A DNA stretch of 6,916 nucleotides from Planctomycetota bacterium (GTDB taxonomy: Bacteria; Planctomycetota; UBA1135), in assembly GCA_027021325.1 (NCBI GenBank), contig JALUUN010000574.1:1-6916 (forward strand). The letters run 5' to 3'. Below the pieces are notes generated by a model that saw only the letters and a program-made list of their open reading frames with translations, was not told the DNA's origin and did not search any database. The position numbers and the translations under genes were made by a program. Shown here in pieces: positions 1 through 6,778 of this stretch. Within the stretch, counting starts at the first letter, position 1. Each line of letters opens with the position of its first letter.

Positions 1-2
1 TG

Positions 3-1817
3 GAAGAGGAGATGCCGGTCTATCTCTTCACTTTTGCTGCCGGTCCTTTTGCCGTGCTGCACGATGCCTGGCAGGACGTCGAGATCTGGTACGTCTGCGA
101 ACCCGACGACGCCGCCTGGGCCCGGATCTCCCTGGAGACGACGCCGGACGTCCTGCGCTTCTTCAGCGAGTACACCCGATTCCGCTACCCCTGGGACAAG
201 TACGCCACGACCTGCGTCCGCGACTTTCCTTACGGTGGCATGGAGAACGTGACCGCCACAACGATCACCCGCGGGAGCCTGGCGCCGCCGGAGTTCCGCC
301 GCGAGTTCTCCGCCGAGGGACTCGTCGCCCACGAGGCTGCGCATCAGTGGTTCGGCGACATCGTCACCTGTGCTGAATGGCCGCATGTCTGGCTGAACGA
401 GGGCTTCGCCACCTACTTCACCCAGCTCTGGTTCCGGGACCGCTACGGCGAGGACGAGTTCCTGGTGCGGATGGGCAACACCATCGATGCCTATACCCGA
501 GCCTGCCGTGGCGACAACCTGCGCCCGGTCGTCAAGTACCCCTACCGTGCTCCCATGGACCTGTTCTTCGACGGCACGGTCTATCCGGGCGGTGCGGCGC
601 GGCTGCAGCTGCTGCGTGGCTGGATCGGGGAGGACCGCTTCCGCCAGGTCCTGGCCCACTATCTCTCGACGAACGCCTTCACCTCGGTCGAGACCGACGC
701 CTTCCGGCGCAGCGTCGAGGCGGTGACCGGCGAGAACTGGTTCGACTGGTTCGATACCTGGCTCTTCGCGCCGGGCTACCCCGAGCTGGAGGTGGACTGG
801 CACCTCGAGGACGGCGAGATCGTCGTCCAGGTGCGTCAGACCCAGACCGGACCCGACGTGCCAGTGGCCTTCCCGCTCTTCGTCGAGCTGCGTCGCGATG
901 GAGGTCCCCTCGAGCGTTTCTGGATGGAGGGGCGGAGCGCCGAGTTCCGGCTGCCTGCGGGCGACCGGCCCGTGCGCTTCCTCGAGGTGGATCCGAAGGC
1001 CTGGCTGCCGGCGCGCATCCGCATCCAGGAGCCCCTGGAGGCCGCTCGCGCCCGCGCCCTGGAGGGCAGCACTTCCCGGTCCCGACTCACCGCCCTGGCC
1101 GCCCTGCGCGAGGCCGGCGCCGCCGACCCGGGCCTGCTGGAGCGCCTGGCCCGCGAGGATCCGGTGCCGGCGGTGCGCGCGGCCGCTGTGCGGGCCCTCG
1201 GGGCTTTCGGCGCCCGCCTCGATCCCGAGAGCCTGCGCCGCGCCTGGATCGAGGAGCAGGAGCCGGCCCCGCGCGGGGCCTGGTTCGACCTCCTGGCCGC
1301 CGCCGCCGCCCGCGAGCCCGGCCTGCGGATGCTCCTGGAGGAGGTTCTCCAGAACGCCCATCGCAGCCCCTCGGAGCGCGCCCGGGCCCTGCGCGCCCTG
1401 GCCGGCTTCCTTTCCGGCGAGGAGCTCCGCGCCTTCCTGCGTCCGTGGCTGGAGACCTCCACGCCCCGGGAGATCCTGCGCCTCGCGGCCATGGAGGTCC
1501 TGGCGAGGCGCCTCCAGGATCCCGTGACCCGGGGCACCCTGCTGCAGATGGCCTCCCGCGGCTATCCGACCCCGGTCCGCGCCCGGGCCCTGGACCTCCT
1601 GCGGCCCTGGCTCGCTGAGGCGCAGTCCGAACGCGACGCGGTGGTGGTGCGTGTGCGCTCCCTCCTGGACTCCCCCTATCAGCCCCTGCGCCGGGCGGCG
1701 GTGGCCGCCGCGGCGGCCCATCCCCGGTTCCTGCGCCGGCGCATGGAGGAGCGCCTGGACGACGAACCCGACGCCCGCCTCCGGCGCGTGCTCGAGCGCG
1801 GCCTCGCTGGATCCTGA
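3..1817 (+). CDS. M1-family zinc aminopeptidase with C-terminal HEAT-like region, 5'-truncated by window edge
   Basis: Gluzincin aminopeptidase that removes N-terminal residues from peptides. Residues are numbered from the ATG at 12, which is probably internal: the frame stays open to the window edge, and the opening MPVYLFTFAAG matches the middle of the M1 fold, so roughly 200 N-terminal residues are missing. Seen directly: exopeptidase motif GGMEN (75-79, E78 binding the substrate amino terminus); zinc motif HEAAH (107-111) with the third ligand E130 in NEGFA, the exact HEXXH-x18-E spacing; and the likely transition-state tyrosine Y191 in YPGGA. The usual lysine of the Y-x-K-G motif is glycine here. 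A beta domain follows (about 257-345), then an Ala/Leu/Arg-rich helical region (about 346-601) resembling HEAT repeats, such as the VRAAAVRAL segment. Any signal peptide would lie outside the window. The permease gene starts 12 bp downstream, suggesting co-transcription. The family is certain; substrate and location are unknown. Confidence 0.93.
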   Translation, partial: EEEMPVYLFTFAAGPFAVLHDAWQDVEIWYVCEPDDAAWARISLETTPDVLRFFSEYTRFRYPWDKYATTCVRDFPYGGMENVTATTITRGSLAPPEFRREFSAEGLVAHEAAHQWFGDIVTCAEWPHVWLNEGFATYFTQLWFRDRYGEDEFLVRMGNTIDAYTRACRGDNLRPVVKYPYRAPMDLFFDGTVYPGGAARLQLLRGWIGEDRFRQVLAHYLSTNAFTSVETDAFRRSVEAVTGENWFDWFDTWLFAPGYPELEVDWHLEDGEIVVQVRQTQTGPDVPVAFPLFVELRRDGGPLERFWMEGRSAEFRLPAGDRPVRFLEVDPKAWLPARIRIQEPLEAARARALEGSTSRSRLTALAALREAGAADPGLLERLAREDPVPAVRAAAVRALGAFGARLDPESLRRAWIEEQEPAPRGAWFDLLAAAAAREPGLRMLLEEVLQNAHRSPSERARALRALAGFLSGEELRAFLRPWLETSTPREILRLAAMEVLARRLQDPVTRGTLLQMASRGYPTPVRARALDLLRPWLAEAQSERDAVVVRVRSLLDSPYQPLRRAAVAAAAAHPRFLRRRMEERLDDEPDARLRRVLERGLAGS

Positions 1818-1829
1818 GGGCGGGCCGGC

Positions 1830-2627
1830 GTGCCCGCGCTCTTGTCCGCCGGGTTGCTCGCAGGGACGGCCTCCGTGCCCGCCGAGGTCCTCCTGCCCCT
1901 GGCCGCCTGCGTCGGCCTCATGGCCCTGCTCTACTCGAGCGTCGGCCATGGCGGCGGCAGCGGCTACCTCGCGGTCATGTCCCTCTTCGGCCTGGCGCCG
2001 GCCTTCATGCGCCCGACAGCCCTGCTCCTGAACATCCTGGTGGCGGGCCTCGGCTCCTGGCAGTTCGCCCGCGCCGGTCACTTCCGCCCGCGCCTGTTCT
2101 TCCCCTTCGCTCTGGCGGCGGTGCCGGCGGCTTTCCTCGGCGGGGCGATCCAGCTCCCGCTCCCCGTCTTCCAGATCCTGGTCGGTGCCGCCCTCCTCTG
2201 GGCGGCCCTGCGCCTGGCTCTTCAGGCCGCGCCGCGGGAGGAGCTGCGCCCGCCCGGCTGGCCGGCGGCCCTGGCCACGGGCGCCGCCATCGGTCTGCTC
2301 AGCGGTCTCATCGGCATCGGCGGCGGCGTCTTCCTGACCCCGGTTCTCCTGCTCCAGGGCTGGGCCGTGCCGCGGACCGCCGGCGCGGTCTCGGCGGTCT
2401 TCATCCTCGTCAACTCCATGGCCGCTCTCGCCGGCCATGTCCTCCATGCCGGCGCCTTCCCGCTGCCGGCCCTGGGGCTGGTCGCGGCCGCCGGCCTGGG
2501 CGGCGGCCTCGGTTCCTTCCTCGGCAGCCGCCTTCTGAGTCCGGCTGCCCTGCGCCGGCTGCTGGCCCTCGTCCTCCTGGTGGCGGGAGGCAAGATGCTC
2601 CTCCAGGGCGTTGGCGCCGGGTTCTGA
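1830..2627 (+). CDS. TauE/SafE (TSUP) family membrane permease
   Basis: Predicted inner-membrane transporter of the TauE/SafE family, whose studied members export sulfite, sulfoacetate or other organosulfur anions; the substrate here is unknown. The 265-residue protein is almost wholly hydrophobic, with about eight membrane helices. It shows the family's internal duplication, with glycine-rich motifs opening each half: SVGHGGGSGY (37-46) and GLIGIGGG (159-166). A hydrophilic loop at about 133-144 (AAPREELRPPGW region) separates the halves. The length is normal for the family. The start is uncertain. GTG 1830 has GAGGG 9 nt upstream; an in-frame GTG at 1875 has AGGGA 8 nt upstream and would begin closer to the first helix, as in many TSUP proteins. 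It lies 12 bp after the aminopeptidase stop, with no terminator visible between them. It converges with the minus-strand gene, leaving 8 bp between the stops. Confidence 0.9.
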   Translation: MPALLSAGLLAGTASVPAEVLLPLAACVGLMALLYSSVGHGGGSGYLAVMSLFGLAPAFMRPTALLLNILVAGLGSWQFARAGHFRPRLFFPFALAAVPAAFLGGAIQLPLPVFQILVGAALLWAALRLALQAAPREELRPPGWPAALATGAAIGLLSGLIGIGGGVFLTPVLLLQGWAVPRTAGAVSAVFILVNSMAALAGHVLHAGAFPLPALGLVAAAGLGGGLGSFLGSRLLSPAALRRLLALVLLVAGGKMLLQGVGAGF

Positions 2628-2635
2628 AGGCGGCC

Positions 2636-3349
2636 TTACTCGGCGACGAGGCTCAAGCCACCGCTGGCGCGGAGCTCCACGCGGTAGCTCCGGCCCGCCC
2701 GCACCCGCATGAAGGGCGCCTCGCCGTGGATCGCCCGCACGCCGGCTGCCTCGGCCGCCTCCCGGTCGTGGGCGTACTCCCAGAAGCGCCGCCACAGGTC
2801 CTCCTGCTCCGGCCCGCGACCCTCCTCGCCACGGTAGGGGAGCGGCCGGGAGCCCACCGGATCCAGGGGGAAGCCCTGGCTCGGCTCCTGGTACTCGCCG
2901 AAGATCCGGCGGAAGAGGCAGATGGAGGTGCCGCGCAGGACGTCGCCCTGCTCGACATACTGGTCGCCGAACTTGATGACCAGGGCGTCCAGGTAGATCG
3001 TGTCGCCCTCCAAGGTGAAGATCCGGGCCTCACCCAGGGGCAGGTCCTCCTCGGTGACCTCCTGCCAGCGGATGCGGGTGCGCACCCGCTCCGGCTCCTC
3101 CTCCGAGGGCTCCTGGTCGAGGACCTCGACGCGCGCCAGCCGGCGGTCCACCTTGAGGAGGCGCAGGGCGGTGCGCAGGCGTTCGTTCTCGGCCCGGGCC
3201 TCGCCCAGGTCGCCTTCGAGGGCCTCGATGCGGCGGTCGCGCGCAGCGAGTTCCTGGCTGTGGCGGGTGCTCAGGTCGTGGAACCACCAGGTCCACCAGG
3301 CGCCGAGACCGACGAGGCCGGCGAGGAGCAGGGTGCGCAGGAGGAGCAT
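2636..3349 (-). CDS. Unrecognised membrane-anchored coiled-coil protein (237 aa)
   Basis: I do not recognise the family. The protein opens with a single hydrophobic helix (about 2-23, Leu/Trp-rich, ending in a WWTWWFHD run). A charged heptad-like segment follows (about 27-73, containing EALEGDLGEARAENERL), probably a short coiled coil. Next comes an acidic linker (80-87, EPSEEEPE), then a mostly beta-looking domain with alternating hydrophobic residues (about 88-150: TRIRWQEV, GDTIYLDALVIKFG, LRGTSICLFRRIFGEYQEP). The tail is charged, includes a helix with EDLWRRFWEYAHDREAAEAA (183-202), and ends in RAGRSYRVELRASGG. No AxA signal-peptidase site or lipobox is obvious, so a bitopic anchor is favoured. 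The ATG at 3349 places the hydrophobic helix at the N terminus, the sensible start; upstream frame in this strand is a shadow of manA. Shine-Dalgarno is weak. It is transcribed divergently from manA. The domain-like pattern and clear N-terminal helix argue that it is real. Confidence 0.78.
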   Translation of the reverse strand: MLLLRTLLLAGLVGLGAWWTWWFHDLSTRHSQELAARDRRIEALEGDLGEARAENERLRTALRLLKVDRRLARVEVLDQEPSEEEPERVRTRIRWQEVTEEDLPLGEARIFTLEGDTIYLDALVIKFGDQYVEQGDVLRGTSICLFRRIFGEYQEPSQGFPLDPVGSRPLPYRGEEGRGPEQEDLWRRFWEYAHDREAAEAAGVRAIHGEAPFMRVRAGRSYRVELRASGGLSLVAE

Positions 3350-3407
3350 GGGCGCGGCCCGATGGTAGCCCGGACGGCCGCCGGAGCCGCCCGTAGAATC
3401 CCGCTCC
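3350..3407. promoter_or_regulatory. Divergent intergenic region with manA -10-like box TAGAAT
   Basis: This 58-bp gap separates the starts of the minus-strand coiled-coil gene and manA, so any promoters for both lie here or in the flanking coding sequence. On the plus strand, TAGAAT at 3394-3399 matches five of six positions of the sigma-70 -10 consensus and is an A/T-rich island in very GC-rich surroundings. Only 8 nt separate it from the manA ATG, so transcription would start at or beside the start codon. No Shine-Dalgarno sequence precedes that ATG, which fits a leaderless transcript. The -35 position (3371-3376, CGGACG) does not match TTGACA. For the opposite gene, only a weak TACCAT-like box about 13 nt before its start is visible. 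Confidence 0.45.
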
Positions 3408-4412
3408 ATGGACCGGTCCGCTCCCCCCGCCGAGCCGCTCCTCTTCCAGCGCATCCTCAAGGAGAAGGTCTGGGGCGGCCGGCGTCTGGCCGGACGGCTG
3501 GGCCTGGAGCTGCCCTTCGAAGGCCCCCTGGGCGAGACCTGGGAGCTGAGCGACGTCCAAGGTGAGGAGACGCAGGTGCGCGGAGGCCGCTTCGGCGGCC
3601 GGAGTCTGCGCGAGCTCATGGAGGAGCACGGGCCGGCGTTGCTCGGGGCGAGCCGGCCCGACCCCTCGGGCCGTTTCCCCTTGCTCGTGAAGCTCATCGA
3701 GGCCGGCGACGACCTGAGCGTCCAGATCCATCCGCCCGACGGGCCGTTCTCGCCTACCGGAGTGGGTAAGACCGAGGCCTGGTACATCCTGGACACCTTC
3801 CCGGTCCGCGAGGGCCCGCCGTCGGTGATCTGCGGTCTCCGGGAGGGCACGGATCCGGAGGTCTTCCGAGCCGAGGCCGGGGACTCCCGGGTGCGGCGCC
3901 ACCTCCACGAGGTGCCGGTCGCCCCCGGCGACTGCGTCTTCGTCCCCGCCGGCCAGACCCATGCCATCCGCGGCGGCGTCATCCTGGCCGAGATCCAGCA
4001 GACCAGCGATGTCACCTTCCGCATGTACGACTGGGACCGGGTGGGTCTGGACGGGCGTCCGCGGGAGACGCACCTGGAGCAGGCGCTCCGGGTCGTGGAC
4101 TGGGACCTGGGTCCGGGCCGGGCGGTGCGTGCGCCGGAGGGCGGCCCCTCGCCCGCCAGCCTGGTGCAGTGCCCCTACTTCGAGCTGCGCGAGCACCGCT
4201 TCGAGGAAGCGGGGCGCCTCGGCGCCGGCGGCCACGCCCGCGTCCTGGTTGTCGTCGGGGGCTCCGGCAGCCTGGCTCCCGGCGCGGGCGGCGCCTTCGA
4301 GCCTCTTCCGGTCGCCTTCGGGGACGTGCTCCTCCTGCCCGCTACCCTGGAGGGACTCCAGGCCGTCCCGGACGAGGTCCCCTTCCGCCTCCTCGAGGGC
4401 ATCGCCCTCTGA
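3408..4412 (+). CDS. manA: Mannose-6-phosphate isomerase, short class I (cupin) form
   Basis: Zinc enzyme interconverting mannose-6-phosphate and fructose-6-phosphate in the cytoplasm, linking mannose use and GDP-mannose/polysaccharide precursor synthesis to glycolysis. The 334-residue length fits the short form typified by Bacillus ManA, which lacks the helical insert of E. coli and eukaryotic enzymes. Visible landmarks: N-terminal KVWGG (20-24); GETWELSD (42-49); VQIHPPD with predicted zinc ligands Q106 and H108; GKTEAWYIL with ligand E123; VPAGQTHAI with ligand H185 (the family usually has a Thr near the Q position); and AEIQQTSDVTFRMYDWDR with the likely catalytic R205. A second cupin domain occupies about 255-334 (VLVVVGGSG, FGDVLLLPA). 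The gene is divergent from the coiled-coil gene, and the pseudouridine synthase begins 18 bp downstream. No Shine-Dalgarno precedes the start; leaderless translation is possible. Bifunctional guanylyltransferase activity is excluded because no such domain is present. Confidence 0.92.
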   Translation: MDRSAPPAEPLLFQRILKEKVWGGRRLAGRLGLELPFEGPLGETWELSDVQGEETQVRGGRFGGRSLRELMEEHGPALLGASRPDPSGRFPLLVKLIEAGDDLSVQIHPPDGPFSPTGVGKTEAWYILDTFPVREGPPSVICGLREGTDPEVFRAEAGDSRVRRHLHEVPVAPGDCVFVPAGQTHAIRGGVILAEIQQTSDVTFRMYDWDRVGLDGRPRETHLEQALRVVDWDLGPGRAVRAPEGGPSPASLVQCPYFELREHRFEEAGRLGAGGHARVLVVVGGSGSLAPGAGGAFEPLPVAFGDVLLLPATLEGLQAVPDEVPFRLLEGIAL

Positions 4413-4430
4413 GACGCGGCTTTCTTTCCC

Positions 4431-5363
4431 ATGGCTTCCCGCCCCCGCAAGCGCTCCCGTCCCCGGCCCCACGACCGGCACCGGGCCCACGCCTTCATGG
4501 CTGCTCATCCCGAGGCGGTGCAAGGCTCGACCGGGGACGCTGCCGGCGGCGTGCGCCTGAACCGCTGGCTTGCCGAGCGCGGCATCGCCTCCCGGCGCAA
4601 GGCCGACGAGATCATCCAGGAGGGCCGTGTCGAGGTGAACGGGGAGTTCCAGACCGCGCCCGGCTACCGCGTCCGTCCCGGCGACGAGGTACGGGTGGAC
4701 GGCGCCCCGGTGCGCGAAGTCGCCCGCCTCTACTACGTCTTCCACAAGCCGAAGGGGGTCCTCTGCACCGACAGCCCACGGGAGAAGCGCCTGCGAGTGC
4801 GGGACCTGGTGGAGCCGCTGGTGCCGTCGCGGGTCTTCACGGTCGGGCGCCTCGACGAGGACAGCGAGGGGCTCCTGCTCCTCACCAACGACGGCGACTT
4901 CGCCCAGCTGGTGAGCCACCCGCGCTACGGCGTTCCCAAGACCTATCTGGTCACGGTCCCCGGCGAGCTCGCCCGCGCCGATCTCGAGCGCCTGCGCAAG
5001 GGCGTGTACCTGGCGGAGGGCCGGATCGTGCCGAAGTCGGTGCGCGTCGTGAAGCGGACTTCGCGGGCCACCGAGGTCGAGGTGGTCGTGGCCGAGGGCC
5101 TGAACCGGGAGGTCCGGCGCATGTTCGCCCGCGTCGGCTACGGCGTGAAGCGCTTGAAGCGCGTGCGCATCGGCTCCCTCGGCCTGCGCGGGGTTCCCCA
5201 GGGGGCGATCCGGCCCTTGACCCGGGCCGAGTACCAGGAGCTCGTGGACCTGGCCCAGGGCCGGCCGCAGGCGCCGCGGCGGCGCGGCGGCCGTCTGCCG
5301 AAACTCCCCAAGGCGAAGCGGCTGCGCCGGCCGCCGGCCGCCGGCGGAGGCCGCAAGGGCTGA
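4431..5363 (+). CDS. rluB: RsuA/RluB-family rRNA pseudouridine synthase
   Basis: Converts a specific uridine in ribosomal RNA to pseudouridine; RluB homologues modify 23S rRNA near the peptidyl-transferase centre, RsuA 16S U516. Seen: an S4 RNA-binding domain (about 41-88; VRLNRWLAERGIASRRKADE), the linker YYVFHKPKGVL (101-111), and the catalytic motif VGRLDEDSEGLLLLTNDGD, with the nucleophile D142. The later motif GLNREVRRMFARVGYGVKRL (223-242) resembles RluB more than RsuA, hence the symbol; site specificity is inferred. Both ends carry basic low-complexity tails (1-22 Arg/His-rich; 281-310 Arg/Lys/Pro-rich), probably for RNA contact. The start is uncertain: ATG 4431, ATG 4497 and GTG 4551 are all in frame and none has a strong Shine-Dalgarno. 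GTG 4551 would give the (M)RLNRWLAERG opening typical of many RluB proteins. The HD gene begins 2 bp after its stop. Confidence 0.92.
   Translation: MASRPRKRSRPRPHDRHRAHAFMAAHPEAVQGSTGDAAGGVRLNRWLAERGIASRRKADEIIQEGRVEVNGEFQTAPGYRVRPGDEVRVDGAPVREVARLYYVFHKPKGVLCTDSPREKRLRVRDLVEPLVPSRVFTVGRLDEDSEGLLLLTNDGDFAQLVSHPRYGVPKTYLVTVPGELARADLERLRKGVYLAEGRIVPKSVRVVKRTSRATEVEVVVAEGLNREVRRMFARVGYGVKRLKRVRIGSLGLRGVPQGAIRPLTRAEYQELVDLAQGRPQAPRRRGGRLPKLPKAKRLRRPPAAGGGRKG
5355..5359 (+). promoter_or_regulatory. Ribosome binding site for the HD-domain gene
   Basis: AAGGG lies inside the last codons of the pseudouridine synthase, 6 nt before the ATG at 5366; a second GGAGG sits at 5346-5350 but is too far away to be optimal. 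The upstream stop (TGA 5361-5363) and this start are only 2 bp apart, so translational coupling is likely. This site decides the HD gene's start even though its reading frame is open far upstream. Confidence 0.6.
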
Positions 5364-5365
5364 GC

Positions 5366-6778
5366 ATGGAGCCTGCCCGCGTCCTCTTGCGCGATCCGGT
5401 CCACGGCGACGTTGCCTTGAGCCGCGAGGAACTGCGCATCCTCGACACCGTCGAAATGCAGCGCCTGCGCAACGTGCGCCAGCTCGGGGCCGCCTACCTG
5501 GTCTATCCCGGGGCCCAGCACTCGCGCTTCGAGCACAGCATCGGCACCGCCCACATGGTCGAGGTCCTGGCGCGGGAGATCAACGCCGCCCGCGACCGCG
5601 AGGGGGGCGGCCGCCTCGGCGGCTACGACGAGCACGAGATCCGCATCCTGCGTCTCGCCGCCCTGGTCCACGACGCGACCCACCTGCCCTTCGGCCACAA
5701 CATCGAGGACCAGACCGGCCTCCTGCCGCGCCACGACACGGCCGGCCGTTACGAGCGCCTGTTCAGCACCGAGACCGATCTCGGCCGCGCCCTGGCCGCC
5801 ACCGGCGTGCGCGAGGAAGTCCTCGGCGTCCTGGCGCCGGAGGCCGTCGGCCCGGACCGCCAGCCGCCGCCTCACTGGCGGGAACTGGTCGCCGGCACCA
5901 TCGACGCCGACATGCTGGACTACCTGGCGCGGGACGCTCGGTTCACGGGCCTGCGCCTGGAGGTGGATCCGCGGATCCTGCGCGTCTTCCGGGTGGAGCG
6001 GCGCAGCCAGCGCCTGTTCGTGGACCTGACCCGGCGCGGGTACCTGCGCGAGGCTCTCCTGAGCGAGGTCCTGCGCTGCCTGGAGGCGCGCTTCTATTTC
6101 TCCGAGCGCGTCTACTTCCACCACGCCAAGATCGCCGCCGGCGCCCTGGTGGCCAAGGCGGTGGAGGTCGCCCTCCTGCACGGAGCCTTGCGCTTCGAGG
6201 ACCTGCAGCGGGCGACCGACGCCGGCCTCATCGATCTCCTGGAGCGGGCGCGGATCCGCGACGCCGCCGGCCGCAGCCGCCTGCAGACCTTCGTCGAGGC
6301 CTTCCGCCGGCGGCGCCTGCCCAAGCGGGTGGCGGTCTATCCGGTTTACGCCAACCGCGGGATCCAGGAGCGCCTCATCGAGCGCTTCTTCGGGGCAGGC
6401 AGTGCCGAGGAGCGGCGCCGGGTGGAGGAGCGCATGGGCGAGGCCGTGCGCTTCGCCGCCGGCCGCGACGTCCCGGTCCTCCTCTACTGCCCGGCCGGGA
6501 GCATGCAACTCAAGCAGGCGCGGATCCTGGTGCGCTGGCCCGGCGAGGAGGAGCTCTCTCCCCTCTGCGAGCATGCGGAGGAGGTGCCGCGCCTCGGCGA
6601 TCTGGAGCGGGCCTACGAGCGCATGTGGAAGTTCTACGTCCTGGCCTTGACCGACGACCCGCGGACCCTGGCCGCCCTGCGTGAGGTCTGTGCCGGGGAG
6701 TTCCCGGAGGCGGTCAACGTCCTGGCGCCGCCCGGCGGCACGGAGAGCCTGGTCTCGCCGGCAGAGGACCCTTCCTAA
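5366..6778 (+). CDS. SAMHD1-like HD-domain phosphohydrolase (COG1078-type)
   Basis: A 470-residue metal-dependent phosphohydrolase; characterised relatives (SAMHD1, Enterococcus EF1143) cut dNTPs to nucleosides plus triphosphate, but the substrate here is inferred. The N terminus aligns with SAMHD1 without gaps through RDPVHGDV, LDTVEMQRLRNVRQLG and YPGAQHSRFEHSIG. HD ligands: H57, H102-D103 (VHDATHLPFGH) and D182 (DADMLDYLARD). Predicted active-site partners are Q39, R54, H106, H111, H123, Y186 and D190. A charged insert (about 75-88, Asp/Arg/Gly-rich) lengthens the H57-H102 gap. The region after about 200 (YFHHAKIAAGALVAKAVE at 250-267; LPKRVAVYPVY; ILVRWPG) is the usual COG1078 C-terminal extension. 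ATG 5366 is chosen because it begins the homology and has an AAGGG 6 nt upstream; the in-frame sequence before it is antisense-free shadow over manA and the synthase. It is the last gene of the unit, ending in a hairpin. The fold is certain, the physiological role is not. Confidence 0.9.
   Translation: MEPARVLLRDPVHGDVALSREELRILDTVEMQRLRNVRQLGAAYLVYPGAQHSRFEHSIGTAHMVEVLAREINAARDREGGGRLGGYDEHEIRILRLAALVHDATHLPFGHNIEDQTGLLPRHDTAGRYERLFSTETDLGRALAATGVREEVLGVLAPEAVGPDRQPPPHWRELVAGTIDADMLDYLARDARFTGLRLEVDPRILRVFRVERRSQRLFVDLTRRGYLREALLSEVLRCLEARFYFSERVYFHHAKIAAGALVAKAVEVALLHGALRFEDLQRATDAGLIDLLERARIRDAAGRSRLQTFVEAFRRRRLPKRVAVYPVYANRGIQERLIERFFGAGSAEERRRVEERMGEAVRFAAGRDVPVLLYCPAGSMQLKQARILVRWPGEEELSPLCEHAEEVPRLGDLERAYERMWKFYVLALTDDPRTLAALREVCAGEFPEAVNVLAPPGGTESLVSPAEDPS

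Noticed and set aside
1284..1312. GCC-rich simple repeat inside the aminopeptidase gene.
   Set aside because: It encodes an alanine-rich helix in the HEAT-like region and is explained by composition; no unit is long enough to be a meaningful repeat.
3350..4024. In-frame upstream extension of the minus-strand coiled-coil gene into manA.
   Set aside because: The extension is Arg/Ser/Pro-rich and antisense to manA active-site sequence; the hydrophobic helix starting at 3349 is the natural N terminus.
4395..4409. Perfect hairpin GAGGGC-ATC-GCCCTC at the end of manA, followed 11 nt later by a TTTCTTT stretch.
   Set aside because: The T-rich stretch is not adjacent to the stem and the palindrome encodes the last manA residues (EGIAL), so it is not a standard intrinsic terminator; partial attenuation cannot be excluded.
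3030..4919. A 629-codon minus-strand open frame spanning manA, the synthase and part of the coiled-coil gene.
   Set aside because: It crosses well-supported genes in other frames, shows no domain, and again reflects the scarcity of stop codons in GC-rich DNA.
4169..5365. In-frame upstream extension of the HD gene through manA and the pseudouridine synthase (a would-be 869-residue fusion).
   Set aside because: The extension is Arg/Pro/Gly-rich shadow sequence with no domains. SAMHD1-like homology begins exactly at the ATG at 5366, which has its own ribosome binding site.
5138..6574. A 478-codon open frame on the minus strand opposite the HD gene.
   Set aside because: It lies wholly antisense to a gene with clear HD motifs; its product is a compositionally biased Gln/Val/Ala/Gly/Asp string without recognisable motifs. 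Long antisense open frames are expected at this G+C content.
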